Assembly: GCF_963422355.1 (NCBI RefSeq)
Contig: NC_085101.1
Span: forward strand, 3,982,617 to 4,046,616
Length of the DNA: 64,000 nt
Reading direction: 5' to 3'
DNA from: Corticium candelabrum
Lineage: Eukaryota > Porifera > Homoscleromorpha > Homosclerophorida > Plakinidae
Program-made: the position numbers and the translations under genes
The notes under the pieces: generated by a model
The model's input: only the letters and a program-made list of their open reading frames with translations
Databases searched by the model: none
What the model was told of the DNA's origin: nothing
Shown here: positions 51,597 to 62,552 of the stretch, one piece after another
Layout of the letters: every line of letters starts with the position of its first letter
How positions within the stretch are numbered: position 1 is the first letter of the stretch

Positions 51597-54044
51597 CGAG
51601 GCCATAACACGTACAGAGCAGACACAGAGCAGAGCCGAGCCGTGGATACAGAGTGAGTGGCATCCAGTCTCGTTCCGCTCTCGTCATGGCGCTCATGCGT
51701 TAGGGTTATAGTAGTGTGTCAGTAGACAGACGGACGGACAATTGGAATGCAGCGCATGCGCTCATTGTTATCTATCATCTCACCTTGTGAGTCACTGTAT
51801 GGTGTGACCTTGCAGTGAGTTGCTCCTCTAGATAGAAGTTGGAGGGGCAAGCTACTAGGGAAGCTCACATTCGCTAAAAGTAGCTACTGTACATGAACTA
51901 AGCTGGTCAATTAGCACCTATAAAATAAAATCAAAATGTTTCTTCTAGAATTAGCAGTCGCACGTAAACACACTGTAAGTGTCCAATTACGTTGTTATTA
52001 CTAAAAGCCATTCTTCTACATCAGTCATGATCAGATGTGGCAAATTGAAGAAGTTCAAGCTACGATCTTTCGAATTCTCTATGGGCAAGTGCGAGATTTT
52101 TGAGTTGTCTATAACCAATTGCAATGGCCACATACTGGTGCTGTTATTTAGGGAGCGTTCCTTTCACCAGAACTCTTAGTAGGTACTGTCTAGGATATGT
52201 CGCTGAACACTGTAACCTGTGCAATTTTTTCTTGCACAAGGTTTTGATATCAATTACTTCGCAACATGTTGCCTCGCACTGTTTTGCTCTATAGTCTACA
52301 CGTGACACTACACGTGACACTTGCCCACTAAGGAGGAGCATAGCGACACCAGGGTCGGATCCAGGAATTTTTGAAAGAGTGGGTTGACCTGGTAGCAGTT
52401 ATTTATAGTATTACTAATTTTCTCTTTTCTAATGAAATTATATGAAATTATTGAATCACGCCTATTGGAAAAGAGGGGGTTGTAACCCCCTAAACTCCTC
52501 TGGATCCAGCCCTGATATACTGTATAAAATTTGAGAGAAGAGACTTCACTTGGATGAGTCTGTACGTACTCTCTCGCTCAGGTCCTTACTCTTTTTCAAG
52601 TCAAATTTGCAGTCAAAAGTAAGCGACAGCGCCGGTTTCAGTCTCCGTGCTCGCGACGGTTCCTATGCAGTACGCACAACGTCGTCGACTCTAGCCAAGT
52701 ATTGCCATCTTTGTCGCCTCCACCTTCCTCTGAAACAAAAAAAAAAGGGCAACGGCAGAACGAAAATGGACAACTTAAAAACAGTTTAGCTGGCAACATC
52801 ATCCAACAAAATTGAAATTTCAGTATCACGTGGTTAGCTAATCTCTTTACTATGGGGCAAAACAGCGCGAGGCAACATGTTGCGAAGTAATTGACATCAA
52901 AACCGCGTGCAAGAAAATATTTGCAAGTTGTGTAACCTGTGTCTGCTTTTTTAATATCAATTATAATTTGGGGCGTGGTCGTTTCCTGAACGCGTTCTCA
53001 CGCATCTCAACTCACAGGAATTGATTCGCAAGTCTAGAGTCGAGAGATTTCAGATCTTGTGCCAAAGGTAAGATAATTCGAGTAGTACTGTGATAGCGCT
53101 GATACGGTAATTTTTCCGCGATTTCTAAATTGTAAGTTTTCTGTAAGCTAGAGACCTTGTCGAAAAGCAAGAAACGAAAAGGTCACTTGTTTAGTGAGTA
53201 GCAATATACACAAACTAGAGCTCAAAGCGATGGTTGGTGACTCGAATAGTTGCAGATTCCTTGAGCAGAGCCAGAAGGGGCGTATTCCTACGCGATGAGT
53301 ATTGCGTTTCAGTATCTAGGCATTGTATTGAATTAGAAAAATATAGTACAATCTGGTGTCAAGTAACGTTGATGAAAGATGCATCGGTCCTTTGCTTCTG
53401 GTTGCAACATCGAGGTTACTTTTAGTTGGGCGTGGTTTCACAGATAGCCTATCGAAAGGCATTGCTTGCGCAACGGCTTACTAAAATTCAGTAAAAAGAT
53501 AAGTTATATAGAGTCTTAAAGCTTTGCACTTTTTGTAGCAAACGCAAACTTCCCAAATTTGTAATGGAGAGGTTGCGAAGTGAGTAGCTAGCACTCCGCC
53601 ACTCGACACGTGTACACGCCTACACCATGCGCCTGAAGTAATAATTAGCTAGTAGATCTACCCAGTCGTTACCGGATTCATATACGACAATGGACTGTAG
53701 CTAAATCATCTGTTACAAATAAGGTTATCTAGAAGTTCCTCTGAGTCTGAGTCGTCATCTAGAACTTTTGACTGAACAGCTCAAGTCTGTGTATCTAGTT
53801 GGCGATCGAAACGAGCATCTTCTGTCTTCTCTCTTGTCATGTCAATTGAAGTTGAGGTGTATTATAGTATCTAGCTAGATACTTACGTCAACAATTGTCA
53901 TATGCATGGCCTAGGGCCGAACGGAGAAACGTATTGACTTAACGTCGATGCTAGATGAATGCAATTTTGACTCGGCAACACATGCGCTAGTTACAAATCG
54001 AATCAAGGGTCCGCTTTGACAGGTCGACTGTATTAGAATTTCAC
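51597..54044. other. Upstream spacer of copy 5, displaced by the Gypsy insertion
   Basis: Continues the sequence that the Gypsy element split from 44723. Collinear with 12670-15145 for almost 2.4 kb, with one MITE (52350-52514). Paralogy ends after GTCGACTGTATT at about 54034. No conserved frame was found in it. Confidence 0.55.
52350..52514. mobile_element. hAT-like MITE, copy d (inverted)
   Basis: Both ends are present: CAGGGTCGGATCCAGG and CTGGATCCAGCCCTG. It is the paralogue of the end-deleted copy at 13487-13644 and shows what that copy lost. Confidence 0.7.
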
Positions 54045-54153
54045 CTTTTGGTAGTCGACTGTAAACCGCGGAAGCGAAATCGAGAGTCACTTCACTTTTC
54101 TTGCCAAGAAATGTGATTGATATTCGAAAAAGTCCGCTGCTACTTTTTGCCAT
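54045..54153 (-). CDS. Candidate first coding exon of an unknown gene
   Basis: On the minus strand, GCCATGG provides a good start context at 54153. The frame reads MAKSSSGLFRISITFLGKKS and continues EVTLDFASAVYSRLPK to a GTGAAA donor at 54044. Composition and start context look coding, and it lies exactly where the duplicated spacer stops, so the downstream exons may have been replaced by the duplication. No partner exon was found in the spacer. Family unknown. Confidence 0.3.
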
Positions 54154-54815
54154 GGCAAGTGGGGAAATGAACTCGAGACTAATGGTTCTACGAGTTGCTG
54201 TTGGCGCTAGGCGCAATCACGACTATGGTGCGCCATAAGTGTCAAAAGTCGTTCCGTCGGCTCATTGATGTCAGTGGGCGGCCTCAGCGGTGCTTCACTC
54301 CAACGAGTGTCTTTACGGGATCGCGTCTGTAGCTAACTAAACCGATGTTTGTCTCTACTTTCTCTCACATGCCACGAGAAAGGTTCGCCAACAAGTTCGC
54401 ACTGGCACACAAGTCACAACATTCGCATGCAGGCAGTCTATTTTTTATAATTTTGTATTTTATTTTTAATTTTTAATTTTTACTTGCATTCGTATTTAAA
54501 ATTTTTGTATTTATTAAATTTAAATACGAATGTTTTTGCAAAATTGTTTTTGATATTTTGATGTTTGATTGTTGTAATCTTTAAATTTATTTTTAAAATT
54601 TTGATTTTTAAGCACCTATGTGCTCAAAACTAGAAACTTGAACGCGCAATTCGCTTATTCAATTTCTAACATGAATAGAAAATAGAAATGACCGAAGACA
54701 ATAGACACAGCGGGGGTCTCAGCGGGGCTTCCATTCGAACGCGTGTCTCAGGAGATCACATTTCCAACACACAAGGAGGTGTTTGTTCTTAGTTTACTTT
54801 CCGTCACGTGCCAAA
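54154..54815. other. Gene-free stretch with AT-rich tract and diverged direct repeat
   Basis: Segments at about 54270-54400 and 54710-54820 are distant copies of each other (GGCCTCAGCGGTGCTTC against GGTCTCAGCGGGGCTTC). Between them, 54436-54612 is a TTTTTAATTTTTA-rich tract. No gene seen. Confidence 0.45.
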
Positions 54816-55985
54816 CCACGTTGGCAGCTCTTGGCTGCGGACAACTCCGCTCTGACACACAACGTTGTGCCAGTGAATACCCCGGTGCCTAGCTGTGTAG
54901 GTACAGAACACGCTACCTTTACCGTAGATGAACCGGTTGGAGGGGAAATGCTACGAATATGTAAATAACTAGTATCTAGCTAAGCTCAGCACTACAACTG
55001 TGGTGACGAAGTGTACAGACTCGTTTGTTGTCTAGGAAAATTGAGACACAATTAAAACATCGAAACCATCAACCTACTACAAGTAGTAGACGGCGCGCTT
55101 TCACGGGCACGCTAGATGTAGTGTACAAGGGTGGGCGTGGTACTCTATAGCAGGTCACATTTCTTCATTTGCATGACATCGCACAACTCACCAAGTAGAC
55201 GGACATGCACGTCCATCGTTTTCGACGCCTTCTGAACTCTATTTGAAGTCAACTCAAATAAACTCTATTTGCTCAACTCAACTCAATTAATTAGTTAACT
55301 CAACTAAAGTAGAACAGTGTGCGGCTACAACTGAAAGAACATGGTCATAGCTAGTCAGATATAGTTAGTTACTAAGTAGACTACTATGTCAATGTTAGGT
55401 ATAGCTACTAGAGTCAATAGTGCTAGACAATGATTGTAGAGTTCTGCCGCGTGTCACTCGATGATGTGTGGGCTGTCATTGTCGACGCGTACGTTGATAT
55501 CTGCAGTCAAGCTGCGTGACGAGGAGGCACCGGCACCTTGGGTTGTGGCAGATAGAAACACAATTGGTAGTTCCGTGTCCGAAGAAATGAAGAAATTGAC
55601 CTGCTATAGAGTACTGCGCCCACCCTTGTACGGTACCGTCGTGTACTAGTACATATAGTGTGCCCGTGAAAGCGCGCAGTCTACTACTTGTAGTCTATAG
55701 CTATAGGTTGACGGTTTCGATGTTTTAGTTTCGTCTCGATTTTTCTAGACAACAAACGAGTCTGTATACTTCGTCACCACATTTGCCAACTTTCCGATCC
55801 GCTAGTGCAGAGCCTATCGAAGTACCTAGATATTCGTAGCATTTCCTCTCCAACCGGTTTATCTACGGTATAGGTAGCGTGTTGTGTACAATGCACAAAC
55901 CTACACAGCTAGGGACCGTGGTATTCACTGGCACAAAGTCGTGTGTCAGAGCGGAGTTGTCCTTGGCCAAGAGCTGCCAACGTGG
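54816..55985. mobile_element. 1.17-kb inverted-repeat (foldback) element
   Basis: Arms at about 54816-55160 and 55601-55985 are imperfect reverse complements (CCACGTTGGCAGCTCTTGGC at each outer end; GTCTACTACTTGTAGT-like and GTGGTGACGAAGTGTACAGA-like segments inside). The 440-bp centre has no recognised gene. The right arm ends inside the RNase H-to-integrase part of Gypsy element 2, so part of the arm may derive from that element, or the foldback structure truncated it. Confidence 0.6.
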
Positions 55986-57260
55986 TCTTCCTCTTGGAGA
56001 GACAGAAATTCCTTTAATCGTTTATCTGTAACCGATAGAGCGTCGGTAACAGCGGCCAGGCAGGCAGCAACTTCTGATTGAAACTCGTGGTCACGCCTTG
56101 TCGCTGTATTAGTTGACGCGCGAGAGAGTGTATCGGCTGTGACTAGCTCTTTTCCAGGGATGTGCCTGATGGTAAAATCGTACCTCATTAGCTTCAGTCG
56201 AAATCGTCGTATTCGCGGCGGTAGATTATCCAGGCTTTTCGTGCACAAAAGCGGTACCAAAGGCTTGTGGTCGGTTACAATGGAGAATGGTAAGCCGATA
56301 AAGTAGTGATTAAACCGTTCACACGCCCACGTTACTGCTAGGCCTTCTTTTTCAATTTGGCTGTATCCTTGTTCGGTTTTGAGCGTCATAGCTCGAGATT
56401 GGTAAGCGACAGGGTGCCACTCTCCTGAGGGCTGTTTCTGGCATATGAGGGCTCCCGGGCAAAACGAAGATGCGTCGGCGGAAATCTGTGTCTCAAAGTT
56501 GACGTTGAACGGTGTGAGAACGGTGTGACTGGTTAATTCTGATTTGATGTTTTCAAAGGCTTGTTGTTGTTGTGGTCCCATAGCCAGGCACGGTCTTTGC
56601 TGAGAAGCTGTCGAAGAGGTTGCGACAGTGTAGTGAGCCGAGGAGAAAAGCGGCCTAGTTGATTGGCCATTTCGAGAAATCGGAGAAGGTCTCCTACGCT
56701 TTGGCAAATGAGCATTTTGGTCAGAGCCTTGATTCTCTCTGGGCCAGGCTGTATTCTACCTTTTCCGATCAGGTAACCACAGAAGCGAATTACCTTTTTG
56801 CTGAATTGACACTTCGTTGTTAAGAGTGACCCCTGTATCAGCAAGGCGTTCTAAGACGGCGGCAAGACGTTTGTTGTGTTCTTCTGGCGTCGCTCCGAAT
56901 ACGAGTATATCATCCATCACACAAATGGTGCTATCAAGTTTCTCCAACAGAGCCGACATTCGTCTTTGGAAGTGTCTGGGGCTGATGACATCCAGAATGG
57001 TAGACGACGACAGCATAAACGATCGAAGGGTGTAATGAATGTGGTAAGCGGTTGCGAGGCTTCAGCCAAGAGAATTTGATAGAATCCACTGTGGCATCGA
57101 GTTTAGAAAATATGGTTGCCCCTTGAATTGTTGCTAAGATGTGTTCCATGGATGGGAGGATATGACGCTCCCTGCGCACATTTTCGTTGAGGCGCGTGAA
57201 GTCTGTGCAGATGCGAATGTTGCCATCAGGTTTGGGCACAACCACCATTCCAGAGTAATA
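55985..57260 (-). pseudogene. Gypsy 2 reverse transcriptase and RNase H, in pieces
   Basis: Reverse transcriptase pieces: VVVPKPDGNIRICTDFTRLN (57245), SPRHFQRRMSALLEKLD with TICVMDDILVFG (56990-56895), where the catalytic motif is VMDD. RNase H lies in frame 55946-56707: SADASSFCPGALI, IEKEGLAVTWACERFNHYFI, VTDHKPLVPLL and VTADTLSRA. At least three frame changes separate the pieces. Confidence 0.8.
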
Positions 57261-57273
57261 GTCGGTTCATTCG

Positions 57274-57880
57274 TCAGTGCGTTTGATAATCCCGCCTGAC
57301 TCCATGCGCTGTAGAGCTGCTTCTACGCGCGGCATTAGCGGGAGAGGAACTCGATGAGGAGTATCTAAGAGTAAGGGACTGCGTCTTCCCGTAGCGAAAT
57401 ATTATGACGTCATGGAGTCCTTCGAATTTACCGATTCCTGAAAAGAGTGAAGGAAAAGACGTCTGGGCGTCCCTGATGTCGATGCGGCATTCGCTGATGT
57501 GATGGACGTGTCCTAATATACGCAAAACCTTGTATAGCTGGTCTTCACAGATAAGGTGTCTGTAATCCACGTACAACGTAGACCGTGTGCTTCGGCAAAA
57601 GAGCATCTGGAACGGTACACGAAAGTGGGACTGTGATGTCCCCAGAGACGGAAAGTTGGTTGCCGTCATGTCCGCGCAGTATGCGATCAGATATTTGAAG
57701 TGCATATCTTTGACCCAGGCGTTGTTGATAGAGTTGTCCTGGGAGGTGGTAACGTCGGCCCCTGTGTCTATTTTAATAAACATTTGTGTGTCTCCGACAT
57801 CTACCTGTTTGGACCACGCATTACCAGAATCTAGGATGCTAGTTAAGAAAAGCATCGTCTTGATTTGTTGTAGAAGCCGC
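57274..57880 (-). pseudogene. Gypsy 2 aspartic protease region
   Basis: FIKIDTGADVT (about 57795-57765) retains the DTGA active-site motif, in the 204-codon frame 57274-57888. The downstream part drifts out of frame. Confidence 0.7.
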
Positions 57881-58620
57881 GGATACAAAATTTGCTGCTG
57901 CGGAGCGACACACAGATGGAAAATGGCCTATCTTGCTGCATTGTAAGCATTTTGAGGTTCTGGCGGGGCATTTGCCACGGGGGTGGTTGTCGTATCCACA
58001 CCATTGACAATTCCGCGATGAAAGCATGCTATTTGATGTTGGTCGTTTCTCTTCTTTTCCGGAAGGACGTTGGCGTTGTGGCTTATCCTGTTGGGCATAG
58101 CTGTGCGCAGCGTCAGCAGAAACTGCAAAGAGAGTCGACGTGTCTCGTGAGCCTCGGATTATGGACTGCCGTGCATTCACTGCTTCGCTGTTACGTGCTT
58201 TTGTTACTGCGGTAGTAAAGTCCAGATCTGGTAGAAGTTGTAAGCGTTCGGAAAGATCTGCATCCAGAAGGCCGACCACCACACGATCCCGTATTAGCTG
58301 TTCTTTGAATGTCCCATATTCACAGTGTTTAGGTAGGGTGTGAAGAGCAGTCACGAACGCATCCACACTTTCTCCTGCTTGTTGTTTCCTCATATTAAAC
58401 CGGGCTCGCGCGTAAATAGGATTCTTCTGTTGCACGAAATGGTTTTGAAAGTTCCGCTTGACTTTTTCCTACTTCCCCTTCCCTTCTTCTGACAACGTGA
58501 AACTTCCCAAAACATCTTCTGCGTCCTGTCCCATAGCATAAATATGTGTACTGACCTGAATTTGATCGTCTTTCTTGTCTCGGCCAGACGCAACATAATA
58601 ATGCTCGAAGCGTTTAATTA
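57880..58620 (-). pseudogene. Gypsy 2 gag with zinc knuckles
   Basis: Starts near 58676 with PKPVDFPTPEVWPQWI, a common Gypsy gag opening, interrupted by TAA at once and by another stop near 58470. The frame 57839-58435 holds RARFNMRKQQAGESVDAFVT, RDRVVVGLLDADLSERLQLL and two knuckles, CQWCGYDNHPRGKC and CLQCSKIGHFPSVC. Confidence 0.8.
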
Positions 58621-58678
58621 ATCCATTGCGGCCACACTTCTGGTGTGGGGAAGTCGACTGGTTTGGGAGGTTTTAGAG

Positions 58679-58743
58679 GAGGAGGAGAAGAAGAAGAAGA
58701 AGAAGAAGAAGAAGAAGAAGAAGAAGAAGAAGAAGAAGAAAGA
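58679..58743. repeat. (GAA)n microsatellite
   Basis: About 20 GAA/GAG units, between the leader and gag of Gypsy element 2. Poly-Lys and poly-Phe ORFs across it are artefacts. Confidence 0.95.
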
Positions 58744-58891
58744 AGAAGCCATTCCACTCTTGTCACCATGTACTGAGATTAGAAAGAGACCACGCGGTAG
58801 GCTGTGTGCGCCATACAAGATCCGGGTCTTATATAATCACCGTGCCCGTATGTACTGGCGTGTAAAGTACAGTCAGTCTAATGACACTACA

Positions 58892-59574
58892 ATGTTCTCA
58901 GTTTAACACATGTAGATTCATTCATTTGTTTGCGGACGGCCATATCTAGCTAATTCTTTCGATACAGAGACGGGTCAAAGGCTCTTCATACTCGTCGGGC
59001 ATTTACAAAACGTCTGCAGTCAGTATTAACACAATTCATCGTGGTTCTTGCCTATTTGCACCCGCGTCAAGCAAACTCGGGTGTACGATATTAGAGAACA
59101 AGATCTGCCCCTCTTCTTTAGCTTCCTGAAGAGCAACGTACAAAGCTGGCGATCTGTTGTTAGCACTGCTAGTAGAAGAGACATGTACCTATTATTTTAA
59201 GGTGCAGACAGTGAACTGTGGTACCGTCGAAAGCAAAAACCTGCGGCTGTCCGATATTTGATGGGCGTGTCCGATATACGGGAAAAGCAGCGGACATTCT
59301 ATTTTGTCACCGTGAACAGCAATGCGCCAAGTGATCAAGCTGAATCTAGCACGTCGTGTTACCGTATGAGTACTCTCTAGATTCATGCCTTAGATACAAG
59401 AAATCTTCGTCTGGTTTCAGTACGCCAGTGTCCGATATTGGGGAGTGTCCGATAATTGATGTATGACTCAACTGTACGTTTGCTAGTTGATCAAAACAAA
59501 CAATGGCAGATAGTTTACTAACACATAAGTCGATAACTTTGTCTGTTTTGTATTTTAGGCGTACAAATAACAAT
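58892..59574. other. Gene-free stretch with TGTCCGATAT repeats
   Basis: The decamer TGTCCGATAT or close variants (TGTCCGATAA) occurs four times, in two pairs near 59238-59276 and 59428-59455. Paired arrays of such a word resemble subterminal repeats of a DNA transposon. No transposase is present. From about 59470 the poly-Gln gene block begins. Confidence 0.4.
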
Positions 59575-62269
59575 ATGAGCTATCAAGATCGTCCAGCTCC
59601 GACGACTGCATCGTCAGGTAACCTAAAATATAGTTGAGATTAACCTAGATTTAGGTCGCTCTCGCAAACTTAATTAATAGATTTATTTCTGCAATGTTAG
59701 CTGTTTCGAAAGCGATTCTGCAAACAATCAGATGATCTGGCGAATTGCCAGACGTGGCCCTGGCATGCTTCCCACTACTTAGTAACTATGCCCGGATAGC
59801 ATGCACCTCCGCCAGGCAGTCAAGAGTCTGCCTTTTCGAGGTTATCAGCAGCGCGCTACAGTTCCCCCCGGATAATTATCCCAAACATCCATGTAGTATG
59901 TTGCAGGTGTTTGTAAAGAATAGTGATGAGGGAGATTAGATGTTTTGAACAGGCTGCTAATTAACTTAGTAAGGACAGCTTTTCAGTACGGCATTTTACT
60001 TTCCTTGCAATCAAAATTTTGCTAAAGGGGTTCCGCTAACAATTAACTGTTATTGACAAATTACACAATTTAGGTACATGCTATAAGTAGAACAATTCTG
60101 CATGTACATAGCGGCCAGTGTGACGGAAATAGTAGGTGGCTCCCCATCTATGCTTCTTGCCGCGTACGCCGAAGGTCAGACTACCAATATGCACGTCTAG
60201 ATGGAAAGCCGTACTGTACACTATTTCGAATATCTTGCGTACATAAATAACGAGTCGAGGTGTTGTGGAAAGCTCAAAGGACGTTTCGCGGAGCCCACGA
60301 GGAATCTCTCCTGCATACATGCGCCTATAGTTAGAGACCTTCCTCCTATCCTATACCATAATACACTAACGCTCGGGAACGCTCACTTCCGTCTATCCAC
60401 ATGTCTGTAACGCGCCGATCGACACGACGCCGGTCTCGGATCGTCGCGAAACGCGGTGGGCCGGTCGAGATCGCGAGTCCGAGACGAACGGTCGCGTTGG
60501 ATTTCGCCTCGAGCGCCTCCGACAGCCTGAGACGAGACTTTGGCGGCCTGAAATGAGATGCGCGGATGTGTCTTCGCGGAAGTACCAAGTATGCAGATGT
60601 GACGTGTTTTTGACATGCTCGGGAACGCCCATTTCCGTCTGTCCACATGTCTGTCTGTCTGTAACGCGCCGATCGACATGACGCCGGTCTCTCGGAAGGT
60701 GCGTTTTCTTTGCAGAAGTGGCGAACAACGATAGATTGCCACCGCCCAGATTGCCACTGCCCATAGGGCGGGTAGTACTAGTCGTGTTAATAGTTTAGTA
60801 CTTGAATATATTTTCAATTGTTTTCCAATATATCTTTATGTTCTCTTACTGCTGCTATATATAGTTGTCAAGGCTCCCTAATTTATTAGGAAATTATTGC
60901 ACAGTTCGTCAAAATGTTTGATTGAGAGGCACAACTATCAGTGGCGGCTGCAGAGCTATAGAGGGACATGCAGAGAGAGAGAGGATTCACCCAACTTTAA
61001 GCACAACTTTTATTTTTGTATGCATGCAAACATGTACCCTTATACTGTGCTGTCCTTTCATGTTCCATCCCCCAACTCGCGAGTCGCTCCAAAATTTCCC
61101 GTGGACATACACCAACACAGACTTTCAACTGTACTACATGCTGTCTCGGGAAGTACCCCACCTTGGTGCCGGGGCGGCGCCTGCATGCGCGTGTCCTCTA
61201 TACATATATATTATAAAGGTTCGTCTATGAGTGTAAGAAATTGTCTGCATGATTTTGATTTGCTTGATACGAGTAACAATCATGTTATAAGGTGAATAAA
61301 ACAGATAAATATATTATATATATAGGAATGCATGCATGATTCTTTAATTAATTAAACAATTACAATAACATTGACGGTTGTTTGTACGGCAGTCACGAGA
61401 ACAAGAGCACCAGCGCCAACTTTCCTGCCACAACATCAGGCTGCCCTAGAACAGGAACATCGATATCCTAATTATTATCGGCAACCATATCAGGGGTCGC
61501 AATTGCTGAGTCGTTGGTGTGATCCATTCGGGCCACGGCAACAGCATCAGTACACGCAGCAGCTAAAGTACATGTCGCCGCCGCCGCCGCCGCAGCAGCA
61601 GCAGCAGCGGTACATACAGCCGCAGCAGTACATGCAGCAGCAGCCGCAGCAGCAGTACATGCCACAGAAGCAGCAGCAGTACATGTACATGCAGCAGCAG
61701 CAGCAGCAGCAGCAGCAACCGCAGGAACAGTTTGTGCTCGACAGATCGATGCCGCAATCGCAGCAGCAGCAGCATCTTGTACAGCAAACACAAACTACGC
61801 ACCAGCGACGTGAAGAGCGTCGTTTTTCATCACATCCAAGGCAAAGAAGAGACAGTGGAAGAACGATACATTCTGAAGACAGAATGGTTGCTTCCAGTGA
61901 AAGGTCAGTGTTATAACTACTGTATACAAGGAGTTTGATTTTCGTATTTGTCTTCTGTATACTCAAAACACCAAGAGAAATTAAAGTCCGTTCAAAGAAT
62001 GAAGAGCACGTGGGAAATGTGGTTACCAGATAAGACATAAAGGGTGGAAACAACAATATTGCTATCATCCTGGATTGTAATACTAACAATCGATAAATGA
62101 GCAATTAGAGCAATATTTGCTACCCAGCCCTCACTGCCTACTATCTATCTACTTTAGTACGTCAGGGTCAGTCCTGTTCAACAGTTTTCTGCCATTTGAA
62201 CTGGCCAGAGAAGGCGTTGAAAATGTGACGGCGGCTAAATGGAAGAAGTGTGTCGACCACGTCATCTAA
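59575..62269 (+). CDS. Poly-Gln protein gene, copy B (three exons, open)
   Basis: Exon A 59575-59617 (MSYQDRPAPTTASS, phase 1 donor TCAG/GTAACC), exon B 61393-61903 (acceptor ACGGCAG; phase 2 donor GAAAG/GTCAGT) and exon C 62209-62269 ending TAA. Total 615 nt, 204 residues. Exon B is dominated by Gln with Tyr, Met and Pro (CAG/CAA runs; KYMSPPPPPQQQQQ, QQYMYMQQQQQQQQQ), then a basic Arg/Ser/His-rich end (THQRREERRFSSHPRQRRDS). Exon C reads EGVENVTAAKWKKCVDHVI. No known domain; low complexity suggests a disordered RNA- or chromatin-associated protein, but that is a guess. A 5'-UTR intron ends at GTATTTTAG, 59559. After the stop the frame stays coding-like (see findings). Confidence 0.5.
60348..60785. 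repeat. About 440-bp insertion in intron 1 of copy B with internal tandem repeat
   Basis: Copy A at about 28596 runs straight from CCTTC(T/C)..TATC into TGTTAATA. Here about 440 bp intervenes. It is GC-rich, with two copies (about 60372-60430 and 60620-60695) of a segment with CCACATGTCTGTAACGCGCC and GATCGACA(C/T)GACGCCGG. No clear terminal repeat. Confidence 0.55.
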
Positions 62270-62552
62270 AAAGTGGAAAACCATTACAGAACGTCAGACA
62301 GCGTGGTAAAACAAGCGGTAGAAAGATTAGTAGGTGCCGAGGACTCTTCAGACAGTGAAGAGATCCTCCTAAGAGACGACGAGAATGAGAACAATGATGA
62401 ATACAATTAGTCTCGTGGGTGTCATTTACTGGCAGTATTCTTTGTCGGTAATGGATGGGAGGAGTCTCTTTCCGGAAGCATGCTGTATCTACTAACCCAG
62501 GATCAATAGATCTGACTCCACCTAGTCACGTGCTATCGAATGATATGTTTAT

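Larger units (their letters stand above)
55985..58891 (-). mobile_element. Gypsy-type LTR retrotransposon 2, truncated
   Basis: Minus strand. A probable 5' LTR (58769-58891) starts TGTAGTGTCATT and ends CTCAGTACA, with TATATAAG inside, followed by TGGTGACAAGAGTGG, a Gypsy-type leader. Gag, zinc knuckles, protease, reverse transcriptase and RNase H follow in order, and the sequence stops before integrase at the inverted-repeat element. There is no 3' LTR. Numerous stops and frameshifts. It belongs to a lineage different from Gypsy element 1. Confidence 0.8.
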
